A DNA stretch of 64,000 nt from Lentisphaerota bacterium (GCA_018676675.1 JABHEG010000259.1:1-64000), one strand, 5' to 3'. Numbered from the stretch's first letter, positions 10,401 through 19,515 are shown. Notes: generated by a model not told the origin, from the letters alone. Program-made: numbers and translations.

Positions 10401-12159
10401 CTATCACGCCAAGCGTCGCCGTCGCCGGGAGTACGGCTTCCAAAATTTCGGGGATGACACATTCGAGTGGGGATACGGCCCATCACACACCTACTGGAGC
10501 AACTGCGAGTATGATCACCACCACGGATTTGCCCTGCAGTACATACGCAGTGGGGATCTGCGCTGGTGGGAGGAGTGTGAAGCGGCTGCACGTTTCTACA
10601 GTGACACGGCGATCGTCCACCATGAACCCGAAAGCAGCAACCGTCATCAGCGGGGCGGGCCTCGGCACCACAACGCGACCGCCTTGTGGATGGAGAGCCA
10701 GCCTGAACAGGCCTGGATTGCCGACCACACCATGTCGGGAGTCAGCTCGGGACACGCCTGGGCGCAGGGCGTCGTTGATTACTGGTACCTCACCGGTGAT
10801 CCCTGGGCGGAGAGCGTCATGCGGGGGATGGCCGACTGGTACTGCGGAATTGCCGAGAAAAATCGCTTCGGGGCTGGAGGCCAGGAGCGTGGCCCAGGCT
10901 GGGCGCTTGTCGCGATCTCCGCACTTGCTCGAGCGACGAACGACCCGCGCGTGCTGGCTGCCGGCGCAAAGGTGGCCGATTGGGTAATCAACTGGCAGGA
11001 CCCCATTCGTGGGGTGGTTTCCGTGCCCATTTCGGAACAACCAAGCTACGAAGGTGGAACGGTATTCATGCATGGGATCGTCGGTCGAGGACTGGGGCGC
11101 TGGTATGACGTCACCGGTGATCCTCGCGTCCGCGATGCCGTTGTCGGGATCGCTGAATGGCTGATAACCGAGCCCATGGGGCAGCCCGGACGTTTCTGGT
11201 ACAAGCAAGCCCCCAACTGCATGAAGCGTTACGGGGCGACGTCCCAAACGATCTCCGCCTTGGCCTATGCCTATACCCTTTCCGGGGAACAGGCCTACGT
11301 CGATATTGCCGAAAAGGTGTTGGACTCGACTGGGGCGAGCGTGCGCGGGATGAGCTGGTATCCCCAGGTTCTCGCTCAGGTCCGGCCGCTGCGTTGGCCT
11401 GCACGACTGACGCTCTCAACCACGCAGTTGGCCGTTGCTCCTGACCGTCCCGGGACGGTGACTCTCACGGCTCGGAATACGACCGCCGAAGCCGTCAGTC
11501 TCCAGCTGGCCCTGAACGTCCCCCCTCCCTTCCAGGGGCAGACCCAACCCAAACTCATGGTCCTGCCGGGACGGGAGTCGCAACTCGACATCCAGCTCAG
11601 TTGTCCGAAACCTGATGCCAGGGGTGAAGCGACGTTCCGGGTGGCTTTGGGGACGCCTGACGGCCGGGCACAGAACCGGTCACTCAAAGTTGCGTTGCGG
11701 AGCTACAAACAGCTTTCCCGCATTGCCGGGACCGTGCAGGAGGCTCAGATCAAGGGAGCGATGGCGCTCAGGGATGTCGTCGGCACATCTCCTTTCATCG
11801 AGGCGGTCCGCCCCAAGGAGTTCAGCGGTGCTCCGCTTCCTGCTGATCAGCCTGGTGGTGGGACAGCAACCTGGGTGATCCAGGTGGACTCCCCGGCGCC
11901 TCTCGTCCTCTGGACCGAAGTGAACTGGCTCGACGCGAAAGGGAACTCATTCTACGTGAGTGTAGACGGGAAGCCGGAGGCCATTCTCGGGAACTACGGA
12001 GCCATGGACCGATGGCTATGGGTGAGAGGGCCCGTCCTGAAGATGGCAGAGGGAACGCACAAGATTCGCATCCGTACTCGTGAGGAGGGAGCGAAAGTGC
12101 GTGGCATCTGGCTCACGACAATCGAGGGAGATGTCCCGCCCGGTGATGTGGCACAATAG
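7405..12159 (+). CDS. Giant exo-rhamnogalacturonan lyase-like protein (PL26/YetA type)
   Basis: This is a 1584-residue exported protein. The signal peptide is 1-20 (cleavage near SAAIA). Residues 22-230 look like a ThuA or class I amidotransferase-like Rossmann domain (KVLVVADSDS start). Residues about 560-700 match the N-terminal RIFT-barrel of the PcRGLX/YetA family (GVARQGEMAVQGVPFPQG, then FAYWPDKSIKV). A middle beta domain leads to an alpha/alpha toroid (about 1000-1320), rich in Trp and His, with GYGPSHTYWSNCEYDHHHG. The last 250 residues are beta-rich and probably bind carbohydrate. Characterised PL26 enzymes cleave rhamnogalacturonan I from the end, so this may act on pectin-like glycans. 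The start has AAGGAA 8 nt upstream. It is much longer than usual PL26 proteins because of the head and tail domains. Confidence 0.75.
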   Translation: MNRLIGSFCLLIVLTSAAIAQPKVLVVADSDSNFTIQGLKALDVVHERLSPSAAASASLFDYDLAIWGMDQPRDRLNRDAEAVASFLELGGVLIGFRTKTTKETWTPSAVGHDRGYNFGKILIPDHPIFKQPHAFTDALMREVHGGSIYNALCALGPGWTGLAATGSKLGWDKREERDPGPHYGIIELKHGAGLVLLMEMIPAYNWFHDAKGKATAPGAKFFENVVRYALGRALTRASDRPKPVLPEGFRPDLAGSMRSPQRGDGVPMDDRWAIACTGPYSAVQDRRGVLTFRHTDTVSTEGNSAAATAILRLPPTRSTVALLWYESDTYCGGRERILGGAKHGQTALQNYKRGIRFKQVLVNDQIVWEGDVLGRNPQPASRRRHQVDITRFIASGADSCSVSLRVVDKKGSGDQPFAIEAFFAAVELATDLVRVPLSRFHAGGGAQVRDDGSLVPEDGVYRLAGNLSVPAGLCRFAVRLRDGAYGRSSVSLAVDGHPAGAWKLTADDHRYHWAVTAPVTVSRGDFTIDVVRDSGEALALAEIAVIPERFRVVPPQLPEATQSSASEPVSFGLTVANPTGVARQGEMAVQGVPFPQGCVRSPQNMRMTDAAGRALPLQARPFAYWPDKSIKVAAVSFPADVPANGSAGYRFGAGSGVEPLSESGGLELSESVDTIAIDTGAIAVTLSKVNGTLLETVTRGEHVLKAGEARWDLAFLDESGRELRSSGPTVSVTEIIERGPNRALIVRKGLFSDAAGALVNYRIQTELCAGSDAVRCQVFMVNREDAAEIYLRRWSMELGLGDSPVGRLWVGEDDAVPAQAGNTLYQHTEGTLSWTGQTPLSRVEGRCPGHIRLAGLALGTRWFWQRYPQAIRFLEGVVRQDFVPEPLDDGDLPTRWQEKMAERTDKYSVGGVGYPQSPGKMGLFRLARGEALRQEILFRFDGEAISAPVDEALAPIVAPLRASPDPEYVSQTAVFGEVQPHDPVTYPHYENSVERFYQNYHAKRRRRREYGFQNFGDDTFEWGYGPSHTYWSNCEYDHHHGFALQYIRSGDLRWWEECEAAARFYSDTAIVHHEPESSNRHQRGGPRHHNATALWMESQPEQAWIADHTMSGVSSGHAWAQGVVDYWYLTGDPWAESVMRGMADWYCGIAEKNRFGAGGQERGPGWALVAISALARATNDPRVLAAGAKVADWVINWQDPIRGVVSVPISEQPSYEGGTVFMHGIVGRGLGRWYDVTGDPRVRDAVVGIAEWLITEPMGQPGRFWYKQAPNCMKRYGATSQTISALAYAYTLSGEQAYVDIAEKVLDSTGASVRGMSWYPQVLAQVRPLRWPARLTLSTTQLAVAPDRPGTVTLTARNTTAEAVSLQLALNVPPPFQGQTQPKLMVLPGRESQLDIQLSCPKPDARGEATFRVALGTPDGRAQNRSLKVALRSYKQLSRIAGTVQEAQIKGAMALRDVVGTSPFIEAVRPKEFSGAPLPADQPGGGTATWVIQVDSPAPLVLWTEVNWLDAKGNSFYVSVDGKPEAILGNYGAMDRWLWVRGPVLKMAEGTHKIRIRTREEGAKVRGIWLTTIEGDVPPGDVAQ

Positions 12160-12265
12160 CGGAAGACCCGCCTTCTCATGGTTCCCCCAATGCTATTGTA
12201 TGTATAGGACGCGAATTCGCTGCGCTCAACCGGGTCTGTGATACTCACGTTGGCAGGAGAGCACA

Positions 12266-12604
12266 ATGGCAACACCGCTAGAACAGTTGGATGTCGTTGA
12301 ACATAACGAGGAAGCGGGGAAGGCGATTCGCCTACAGCGATCGCGCGCACGACAGGAATCTCGGGGGGCCATTGTCGTGCTAGTGTGCTGCATGGGCCTC
12401 GTCTTGGGCTTCCCACAGTATTTCCCATCGCCGTTTGATAACATAGTGATGGGGGTCGGTGCGGCTGCTTCGTTCACCCTCTTTTTTTTCCTGAATCGTG
12501 AATCTCTGCGTAGTCGTCGTGGCTCACTGATTCCTGCCATTTGTTTGGTCGCAGCGATGTGGCTATTCGCTGCGGTCACTACTGTGATTTCTCTGATTGA
12601 CTGA
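12266..12604 (+). CDS. Small membrane protein of unknown function
   Basis: This is a 112-residue protein with a charged cytoplasmic-looking N-terminus (1-33) and three hydrophobic stretches: about 35-52 (GAIVVLVCCMGLVLGF), 58-76 and 87-110. An AGGAGA site lies 6 nt before the ATG. I do not recognise the family. Its stop codon overlaps a possible TTG start of the methyltransferase frame, so the two genes are probably co-transcribed. Confidence 0.65.
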   Translation: MATPLEQLDVVEHNEEAGKAIRLQRSRARQESRGAIVVLVCCMGLVLGFPQYFPSPFDNIVMGVGAAASFTLFFFLNRESLRSRRGSLIPAICLVAAMWLFAAVTTVISLID

Positions 12605-12626
12605 GCTGGAAGCAAAGGACGCGGCC

Positions 12627-13409
12627 ATGGAGATGGATATGTGGAAGTACTTCGGCATCACGCATGCCGATCACACGGTTATGAACCCGATGAGCCTGGC
12701 CAAGACTGAGGAACTCATCACGTGCCTCCGCCTGCCTGACCGCGGTCGAGTCCTCGACGTGGCCTGTGGAAAAGCGGAGTTTCTCTGTCTCGTTGCGTTG
12801 CGGTACGACGTACTGGGGACGGGCCTCGACCTGTCTCCCATCACAATTCAGGAGGCGCGGGAGAACGTCGTGGCCCGCGGCCTGGAGAAGCGCATCGAGC
12901 TCCTCCACATGGACGGAGGCAAGTACGAGCCCGACCGAGGAGCGTTGTTGGAGCTCGCCTCGTGCATTGGCGCCTCGTGGATTTACGCCGGGCACAAGGG
13001 CACACTGGAAGCGCTTAGCAGGATGGTACAGCCTGGGGGACTCGTGCTCGTTGGCGAGCCCTTCTGGAAGACGGAACCGGATCCGGATTACCTGAAGCTG
13101 ACGGGTCAAAGTGCCAATCTATGCGGAACTCACGGGAGTAACGTCCAGACTGGTGTGGACCTGGGCCTTTCGTTCCTATACTCGGTGGTGTCCAATGAGG
13201 ACGACTGGGACCGGTATGAGGGGCTCCAGTGGCAAGCAGCCGAACGCTATGCGACAGCCCATCCCGACGACGCAGACGTGGAGCAACTGCTGCAGACGTT
13301 GCACAGAAATCGAGACGCCTACCTTCGCTGGGGACGCGACTGCCTTGGCTGGGCAATGTATCTGTTCCGGAAGGCAAGTGGGGAAGCTGGGGTCAGCCCG
13401 ACTATTTGA
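12627..13409 (+). CDS. SAM-dependent class I methyltransferase
   Basis: This is a 260-residue soluble methyltransferase. Motif I is VLDVACGKAEF, motif post-I is GTGLDLSP, and the acidic loop LLHMDGGKYEP follows. The rest has the usual Rossmann order. The frame is open back to a TTG at 12597, but the ATG at 12627 has AAAGGA 7 nt upstream and gives the expected start, so I prefer it. The methyl acceptor is unknown. The last residues run into a repeat-like GGGGTCAG sequence, so the extreme C-terminus may have been altered by an insertion. Confidence 0.8.
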   Translation: MEMDMWKYFGITHADHTVMNPMSLAKTEELITCLRLPDRGRVLDVACGKAEFLCLVALRYDVLGTGLDLSPITIQEARENVVARGLEKRIELLHMDGGKYEPDRGALLELASCIGASWIYAGHKGTLEALSRMVQPGGLVLVGEPFWKTEPDPDYLKLTGQSANLCGTHGSNVQTGVDLGLSFLYSVVSNEDDWDRYEGLQWQAAERYATAHPDDADVEQLLQTLHRNRDAYLRWGRDCLGWAMYLFRKASGEAGVSPTI

Positions 13410-13449
13410 GGTTATCCGCGAGCCAAACTCAAGAAATGTGACTGACCCC
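13388..13449. repeat. Imperfect inverted repeat at end of methyltransferase gene
   Basis: GGGGTCAG just before the methyltransferase stop is mirrored by GTGACTGACCCC at about 13438-13449. A related GGGACTGACTCC occurs at about 14097. These GTCAG/CTGAC termini bracket a 0.7-kb stretch that contains a transposase remnant, so they may be ends of a decayed mobile or REP-like element. Confidence 0.4.
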
Positions 13450-13677
13450 AATCCCCCCAGACCAAGGTCCTTGATGCTCTTCAGGAGATGCTTGCCGAGT
13501 GACGACGGCACCCAACGGGCCGCCTGGAGACGTACGCTCAAGGCCCGCCACAGACGGCGTTCATCCAGCGTCGATCAGGCGCGCCACTGGCTCAAGAAAA
13601 GCAGATGATGGGCCTGGTGTCGTCGCGCGCCGCCGGATGCAGCGCCTCGCAGCCCTCGAATCTACCGATTGCCTCGA

Positions 13678-13824
13678 TTACCTCGATCTGCCGAGAAGGC
13701 GGCGCGGCGCCCGAGCCGCCATCCTGATCGCCGATTGATCGGCTTCACGGACCGACTCCCTCCTGCCCAGCACGCAATGTCTTGCGTGGGCATCGATGGC
13801 CATGTGCGCTTTCCTCTTACTCAT
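13678..13824 (-). pseudogene. IS110-family transposase remnant (N-terminus)
   Basis: A 48-residue frame begins MSKRKAHMAIDAHARHCVLG. This matches the conserved start of IS110-type DEDD transposases, where the first Asp of the catalytic set lies in the IDAHARHCVLG-like motif. A perfect AGGAGG ribosome site (13831-13836 on the complement) lies 6 nt upstream. After about 20 codons the sequence no longer looks like a transposase, and it stops at TAA. It is therefore a decayed fragment, far shorter than the usual 330-400 residues. The surrounding 13410-14140 region holds no other gene I can support. Confidence 0.6.
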
Positions 13825-13980
13825 CGTGGACCTCCTTCTTGTACTGTCTTCCGGTGTCTCCGGACTAACGCGCCGTACCGCAGCTGAAGGCTGTCTGCCT
13901 TTTCAAATGTCGCAGCCCTATCATCTGAGGCTATCCACGCGCTGCTGATCCAGGGACATTCAGTGGTGCGTTGGCCCAAA

Positions 13981-14051
13981 TCAGGTTTCAGGTGTCTGGT
14001 GTGTGATTGCAGGCTCGAATCCTGACACCTGAACACCGAAACCTGACACCT
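13981..14051. repeat. CCTGACACCT repeat cluster
   Basis: The 10-mer CCTGACACCT occurs at 14021-14030 and 14042-14051. The left arm TCAGGTTTCAGGTGTC (13981-13996) is an imperfect inverted copy. The element sits inside the scar region between the methyltransferase gene and the weak 14141 frame. Confidence 0.45.
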
Positions 14052-14140
14052 CGATGTGCAACACTATCCATGGTGGGATCAGTGGACTCAAAAAATGGGA
14101 CTGACTCCTATCACAGGCCGGCGTCGATGTCGACAGCCAT

Positions 14141-14524
14141 ATGATCTACATGATCGATGCTATGAACATGACACGTACCCCGTACCGGCGCATCACTTGG
14201 ATATCGCGTCTTCCGGACGTCGGCTCAACCCGCATTTACGCTGACGTCTGGGATGGTCGGAAGGCTACGCATATGGTCAAAGAAGCCAAGCCGCCAGCGA
14301 CCGAACTGCCGATGACAGATGCTGTTGCGGCAGTCCAGGCTTACGTCGACGCGCACCCGGGTGTCTCTGCGGACCACGTTCTAGACCGGGCCAGTTTGAT
14401 GAACCATGGGCTCCGGCCGCTCTGGCACTTCTCCTGGCCCATGCGCGAACACCGGGTCACAGGCGGCGGGATCTTCCTCACCGTTGGTAATGACGGGAGG
14501 ATCTTAGCCAGCTACGGTATGTGA
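14141..14524 (+). CDS. Hypothetical 127-residue protein, possibly truncated
   Basis: The frame encodes a soluble 127-residue protein ending GGGIFLTVGNDGRILASYGM. Composition is protein-like, with ordinary amino-acid usage and a clean stop. There is no clear ribosome site before the ATG. The frame also stays open about 12 codons upstream to a TGA next to the GGGACTGACTCC repeat boundary. It may therefore be the C-terminal part of a gene cut by an insertion. I do not recognise the family. Confidence 0.35.
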   Translation: MIYMIDAMNMTRTPYRRITWISRLPDVGSTRIYADVWDGRKATHMVKEAKPPATELPMTDAVAAVQAYVDAHPGVSADHVLDRASLMNHGLRPLWHFSWPMREHRVTGGGIFLTVGNDGRILASYGM

Positions 14525-14670
14525 GACACCCGCACAGCCCCTCTGAAAGACGTTGACAGTCAGACCGTCAACCAGCGGACGCTCTTGACGCATCATGGCG
14601 CGTCGCAGGTGCGCGCCGTAGATCTGGAAGGGCAAAGCGACGGAAGACCGGTAGGGCTTGCAGGTCCCAG

Positions 14671-14728
14671 AGTAGCGGGAGCACTTCGCTCCCGATTCTT
14701 GGCGCCGGACCGTAGCGGTCCGGCTACT
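14671..14728. repeat. Compound palindrome, two hairpins inside an outer stem
   Basis: The outer arms AGTAGC (14671-14676) and GCTACT (14723-14728) enclose two hairpins. The first is CGGGAGC-acttc-GCTCCCG (14676-14694) and the second is GCCGGACC-gtagc-GGTCCGGC (14704-14724). The layout resembles a REP/BIME-type element. It sits just upstream of the metallopeptidase start. Partial relatives lie at 36420-36437 and, inverted, near 49290-49312. Confidence 0.6.
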
Positions 14729-14746
14729 ATCGTCCGGGAGGCACGC

Positions 14747-16756
14747 ATGAAGAGAACCCCGTCTTCTCCCTGCCTTGCCTGCAGAGCGGACCCGCCTGAA
14801 CGCATCATGTGGCGCGGGTTCCGCGCTCTCCGGCTTCCACGGCGTGCGGTAGGCGGCCTGCTCCTCGTGTCCCTGTTGGCAGCGTCGCTCCCTGCCCAGG
14901 AGCAGCCGCTCGCAAAGGACCAACGGTACCTGACCTTCGAGAGGAAGCTCCGAGCCTCGTCCAAAGCGGTCAATCGGTATCAGATCCCGAGGGATCTGTA
15001 CTCGATGAAGGAGGCCCAAGCCGTCCGGTACTTCACGACCTACTTCACCACGAGCACCTACACCTACCCGCTGTTCGTCAATCTCAACTACCCCGTGTTC
15101 CACTGGGGGAAGAACCACCGTCATCTCCAAGCAGCACTGAGCAGCACTTTCCTGAAGGAGCTTGCGGGCTTCTTCGAGGCGACTCCCGACCCGGGTTCAG
15201 TCAACGCGGCGATTGCCGCCGAGCCGCGACTGGAGCACCACTACTTCTACATGCTCAGCTTCTTCGTCAAACTGCTTGGTACTGGCTGCGTCAGCCGTTA
15301 GGCCCTCGACCGGACACGGCAAGACCTGGCCGCGCTGTCGCGCACGGCTCCCTTCCTCCTGAATCTGGATACGCCTGTATCGGTACGAGAGATGCCTTAC
15401 GTCAATGCTCTCAGGGCCCAATATGTGATGGCCGTCTTCTCCTATCACAAGGAGCTAGACTTGCTCGAGGAACTCGGGGCCGTCATACCGCTCGACGGAC
15501 TTCGCGGCCAGCTGTACGGCGACTACCATGTCATACTGCTCGACAACTGCTATTTCGACGATAAACAGGTAGGCAACGTGCACGGCTTTCTCAACAAGCT
15601 GCCTGCGCACCTGAGGTACGCGCTGGTGGTCACGTGCTATGACTCTCTGGCGGGCAAGCACAAACGTATCCCCATTCACAACTTCACCTGTCACGGCCGA
15701 TTCAACGTCTTCGGGAATCGGGTAGGTGCCGCGCGCGGCAACCAGTTCCCTCGCGGGTATCCCTGGGTGGTGACGGACGGTTTCACAATCGTGCTCGCGC
15801 ACGAGTACGGCCACAACGTGGACGGTGGCGCCGTGCGGAACACGCCAGCGCTGAAAGCGTTCAAGGCCCGCGTCATGAAGGCGGCCGGTCGCAAGGTCGG
15901 GAACTACTGTCGCAACATGTTCGGAGGCAGCTTCTTCTCGAAGAACCCCCAGGAGTTCTTCGCCTCTCTCTGCAACCAGTATTTCTGCAGCAGTTTGGAG
16001 CTTTACAGGTACGCAATGCTCCGGTATCACAACGGCAACACGAGCCACATCAACCAATTCGTGTTCACCGCGAGCACGTTCAGCGACGACGAGCGTTGCT
16101 ACGCGTACCGGGTCACGGGCTCAGGAGAGATCAAGCTCGAGAAGTGGCCGGTTACCAAGAGCGACGGCCTCATCGAGACGCTCACGATAGGGGACACGAC
16201 GACCCGATTCACCTATGAGAACGGCGTGATCACAAGTGTGTCGAGCCACACACCTGGGGCGACCGGCGCCGGGCACGCGGCTGAGCTCGCCCTGGACGTG
16301 TCCGAGCCGTCCGGCTGGTCCGTGGGAACCATCGCGAAGGCGGAGCCCCTTCTGTCCGATCGGGACTATGCGTTCACGGTCGTCCCGGAAGAACTCCAGG
16401 GAGCCAAGTACATCCTTCGCGCTTGTGGAAAGCCCGGGACAAAGGCAACGTCCGAGTGGGATGCATGGGCGTGGGGGCTGAAGGACAGGAGCGTCCGTGT
16501 CTCTCGCCCGTGCACACGCTACGTGGCAGTCTTGTCAGCCAAGGGCGGCGATGTCTGGCTCAACGACGGCAGGATCGAGGCATTCGTCAAAGGGAGATGG
16601 CGACGGGTCGCCGTGCCCTTGGCCACGACGACCCCTGCCAAAACCGCCTGGCGATGGGACGTGTTCAAGAGGCGCGTTGGGGAGGCCGGATACGTGTGTT
16701 TCCCGGACGTTGCGGGCCTGGATGGGAAGACACTTCTTGTCTATGCCTTCAAGTAG
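14747..16756 (+). pseudogene. Secreted zinc metallopeptidase gene interrupted by one in-frame TAG
   Basis: Two open stretches share one frame: 14747-15301, ending in TAG at 15299-15301, and 15302-16756. Read through, they give about 669 residues. The first part starts at an ATG with GGGAGG 5 nt upstream and has a hydrophobic export signal (VGGLLLVSLLAASLPAQ). The second part carries HEYGH (codons 15800-15814), a gluzincin-type zinc site, and NPQEFFAS about 47 residues later with a candidate third ligand Glu. This resembles ATLF-like or related peptidases. Downstream of the domain is a beta-rich tail. Coding character continues without a break across the TAG. It may be a recent nonsense mutation, a sequencing error or readthrough. 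If the stop is real, no product carries both the signal peptide and the active site. Confidence 0.7.
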
Positions 16757-17211
16757 GGCGTGTCCGGCTTCGCATGTCGACCGAGTGCAATGCGATGTGG
16801 ATGCCGCCCAACACCCGGTGATCGGTAGCGTCACGGACAGAATGAAGACGGAATGACGAATGGACGCTCGTGTCCAGTCCCTCACAATCATGGGCCCGAA
16901 CTGTGAATAGAGAACGGTGAATTGTGAGTTGCTGACGAGGGGGGGGGGAGAGTGTAAGTCCATGGGAACTCAACTCCCACGTTGGCACTATGATGAGATG
17001 CGGCACGCTGGTCTATCGGCGGTATGTTCCCGCTGTCGGCAGACCTCGAGCAGTTCGGGACAGGGCACTAACCATACCGTATTCGTTCGCTGCCATGGTC
17101 GGGAGGAACGCCCAGTGTCCGGGGCCACTCCGCACGCCGAGTGCGGACCTGCGGAGAGCCGTCAATGTGGGTTGCGGGCCGAGCCCGCGTTCGCTGAGGG
17201 AACTAGGAAGT
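16757..17211. other. 455-bp intergenic region with a G10 tract
   Basis: No gene is supported. A run of ten G (16939-16948) follows a GTGAATTGTGAGTTG-type low-complexity stretch. The open frame leading into the next gene lacks a ribosome site and a coding look before 17212. Confidence 0.45.
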
Positions 17212-19515
17212 ATGACACTCACAGCGCGCATGACCTTGATCGCAGCCGTTGCCCTATGCATCACGGGACTCGCCCAGGAAGCCCCGCCACGCGTGCCGGA
17301 GTTCGCGGAGGGAAGGGACAACATTGCCCTCGGCAAACTCTACGAGTTCAATGCCGTCCCCAGCTACAGGTACACGCGCAACGAGACTGACCAGCAAGAT
17401 CTGACCGACGGGACGCTCGCGCGCAAGGGCCTGCCAAGGATCTGGGTGGAACCCGACGTGTGCGGCTGGTCTGGCGTGTCACGCGTGAACATCCAGGTCG
17501 ATTTGGGCAAGGTCCAGCCAATCGAGGAGGCCGCAATCTCACTGAGCGGCGGCAAGACGGCCGGCGTGGCGTTCCCACGGGAGGTAACGCTGTTGGTGAG
17601 CCACGACGCCAAGCGTTGGCAGCGGGTCGGCCGTTTCCGCAAACAGCCTGCCGAGGCGTGGGACAGTTGTCGTTTTGGCGTGCCGGAGGAGACGGGAGCC
17701 CCCTTCGCCCACCAGCTTCGTTTCCGCAAACTGATCTGCGCCGGCCGGTATGTGGGCTTCAGCATCGTGCCCGACGGCCACTTCGTGAGTTCCGACGAAT
17801 TGTACGTCTTCCGTGGGAAATTCAGCGCACACGGGGCGAAGCGCTACCGGAAGCACAAAGCTGAGTTCGTGGTGCACGACTTCGTGCCCGGTGGTTTCTC
17901 TGCCTACTTCTCGAAGCGGACCATTTACGTATCAAACAACGTCCAGACCTATCAGACGCTGATGGGGTGGGACGATCGGGGAGAGACCAAAGAGCCAGTT
18001 ATTCTGCGGCTTGATTTGCCCTCGGGTCTGTCGTTACGCCGGGCCATGCTGCACGAACGGCTCGGGGGTGCCTTTGTCGACGCCCCCTCGGGCACGACCG
18101 TGCAGGTCAAGGGGAAGGCATACACGCGCCACGAAGTGACCATGCGCAGGACGTGGTCTCCGACATGGGCGTATCTGTTCTTTGCCACGTCGTGGGACGA
18201 GGGGCACCGCGACACGGTCCGCATCTCTGCCAGTTCCATCGGCAAGGAGCAACGCTGGGAGGACTATGCGATCGAGGCAGTCACGATCGAGCCGGTCAAA
18301 CCGCTGGAGCGCCTTCAGGTCTCGATCTGCTGGATGCAAGACCTCTTCTGGACCAAGTGGCCCGACGGCCTGAAGGCCGTTCGTTCCATGGGAATTCCCT
18401 CGATCTCGTTTTTTCCGCGCTACTCTGTGCGCGACGGCAAGCTCAGCGATCTGTCACGGGAGGGTTACGACGAAGCCCGGGCCGCCGGCTTTCAGATCAT
18501 ACACAACTCAAGTCCACTCCACTCGCTCGTTCCGAAACTGGAAGAGCACCCGGAGTTGCTTTGCCAGTCGGACCGCAAGGGAGTTCGCTGGATATGTCCC
18601 TGCTACCGTGGTGAACTCTATCAGGAGGAGGTAGAAGCGATCGCCCAGCGCGCCGCGCTTCTCCGGCCCAACTGGCTCATCTACGACTGTGAGATGTACA
18701 GCTCGTTCACAGTAGACGTGCCCAAGAGCTGCAAACGATGCCGGGCGCAGTTCAAGAAGAGCGGCGCGAAGGACTGGCAGCGTTTCGTGTGCGAGCAGAT
18801 GACGCAGTTCTACCGCGATATACACGGGCGGATAGAGGAGTTGGCGCCGGGGACCGCCTTCCAGAGCGGTGCTTACGACGTCTTCCCCGGCCGAGTCTAC
18901 CAGAACGTCTGGGACCCGACACTGCTCTATCCCCGCTACCACCAGTTCTTCATGCCGGCTATCTACGTAACTGATCCGAGAGAGATCGGCACGAGGACTC
19001 GCGAGATCCGCGGACGTATGGCCAAAAGTGACATCATCCCCTGGCTTCATCCAGGCAACCTCGGCGAGATGCCGGCCGAGTATGTCCGTTGCGGCCTGTT
19101 GGAGGCCTGCCTTAACGGGTCTCGAGGGGCAGCCTATTACACCCACGCGGGTTTCGATGCCGCGGACTACAAGGCTTTGGCTGAAGCGATTGCCGTCTTG
19201 CGGCAGATCGAGGACATCATCGTGGACGGCAAGCCGTTGAAAGGGATGTCCTGCAACACCAAGTCGACGAATATCGGCGGCATGCGCCTGCGCGGCAAGG
19301 CGGCGCTATTCGTCTCGGACTACGAACAGCCTGACGGCGGGACCGCCATCGTGCGTTTGCCGGGAAGCAAGCGGCTCGACATCGCTGAACTCCTGCCGAA
19401 AGGAACCAGAGCCGTCCAACGCAAAGGGGACCGGATCCGGGTCGTGTTTGGCCCGGAACGGGGCCGGGTTTTCCTGCTCAACCGCGGCTCTGCAGACACC
19501 CCCGAGCAGCCCTGA
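17212..19515 (+). CDS. Secreted discoidin-like plus TIM-barrel protein
   Basis: This is a 767-residue exported protein. I start at 17212 (AGGA a few nt upstream) because the product then begins with a signal peptide, MTLTARMTLIAAVALCITG, cleaved near LAQ. Residues about 25-210 resemble an F5/8 type C (discoidin) fold: NIALGKLYEFNAVPSYRYT, then VNIQVDLGKVQPIEEA. The C-terminal half looks like a TIM barrel, with LERLQVSICWMQDLFWTKW and LIYDCEMYSSF, where the acidic residues may be catalytic. It contains paired cysteines (SCKRCRAQFKK). No known GH family is evident. Its job is probably glycan binding or hydrolysis. Confidence 0.7.
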   Translation: MTLTARMTLIAAVALCITGLAQEAPPRVPEFAEGRDNIALGKLYEFNAVPSYRYTRNETDQQDLTDGTLARKGLPRIWVEPDVCGWSGVSRVNIQVDLGKVQPIEEAAISLSGGKTAGVAFPREVTLLVSHDAKRWQRVGRFRKQPAEAWDSCRFGVPEETGAPFAHQLRFRKLICAGRYVGFSIVPDGHFVSSDELYVFRGKFSAHGAKRYRKHKAEFVVHDFVPGGFSAYFSKRTIYVSNNVQTYQTLMGWDDRGETKEPVILRLDLPSGLSLRRAMLHERLGGAFVDAPSGTTVQVKGKAYTRHEVTMRRTWSPTWAYLFFATSWDEGHRDTVRISASSIGKEQRWEDYAIEAVTIEPVKPLERLQVSICWMQDLFWTKWPDGLKAVRSMGIPSISFFPRYSVRDGKLSDLSREGYDEARAAGFQIIHNSSPLHSLVPKLEEHPELLCQSDRKGVRWICPCYRGELYQEEVEAIAQRAALLRPNWLIYDCEMYSSFTVDVPKSCKRCRAQFKKSGAKDWQRFVCEQMTQFYRDIHGRIEELAPGTAFQSGAYDVFPGRVYQNVWDPTLLYPRYHQFFMPAIYVTDPREIGTRTREIRGRMAKSDIIPWLHPGNLGEMPAEYVRCGLLEACLNGSRGAAYYTHAGFDAADYKALAEAIAVLRQIEDIIVDGKPLKGMSCNTKSTNIGGMRLRGKAALFVSDYEQPDGGTAIVRLPGSKRLDIAELLPKGTRAVQRKGDRIRVVFGPERGRVFLLNRGSADTPEQP

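Noticed and set aside
14005..14027. T-arm-like CAGGCTCGAATCCTG
   Set aside because: Only the T-arm resemblance is present, with no anticodon or D-arm upstream.
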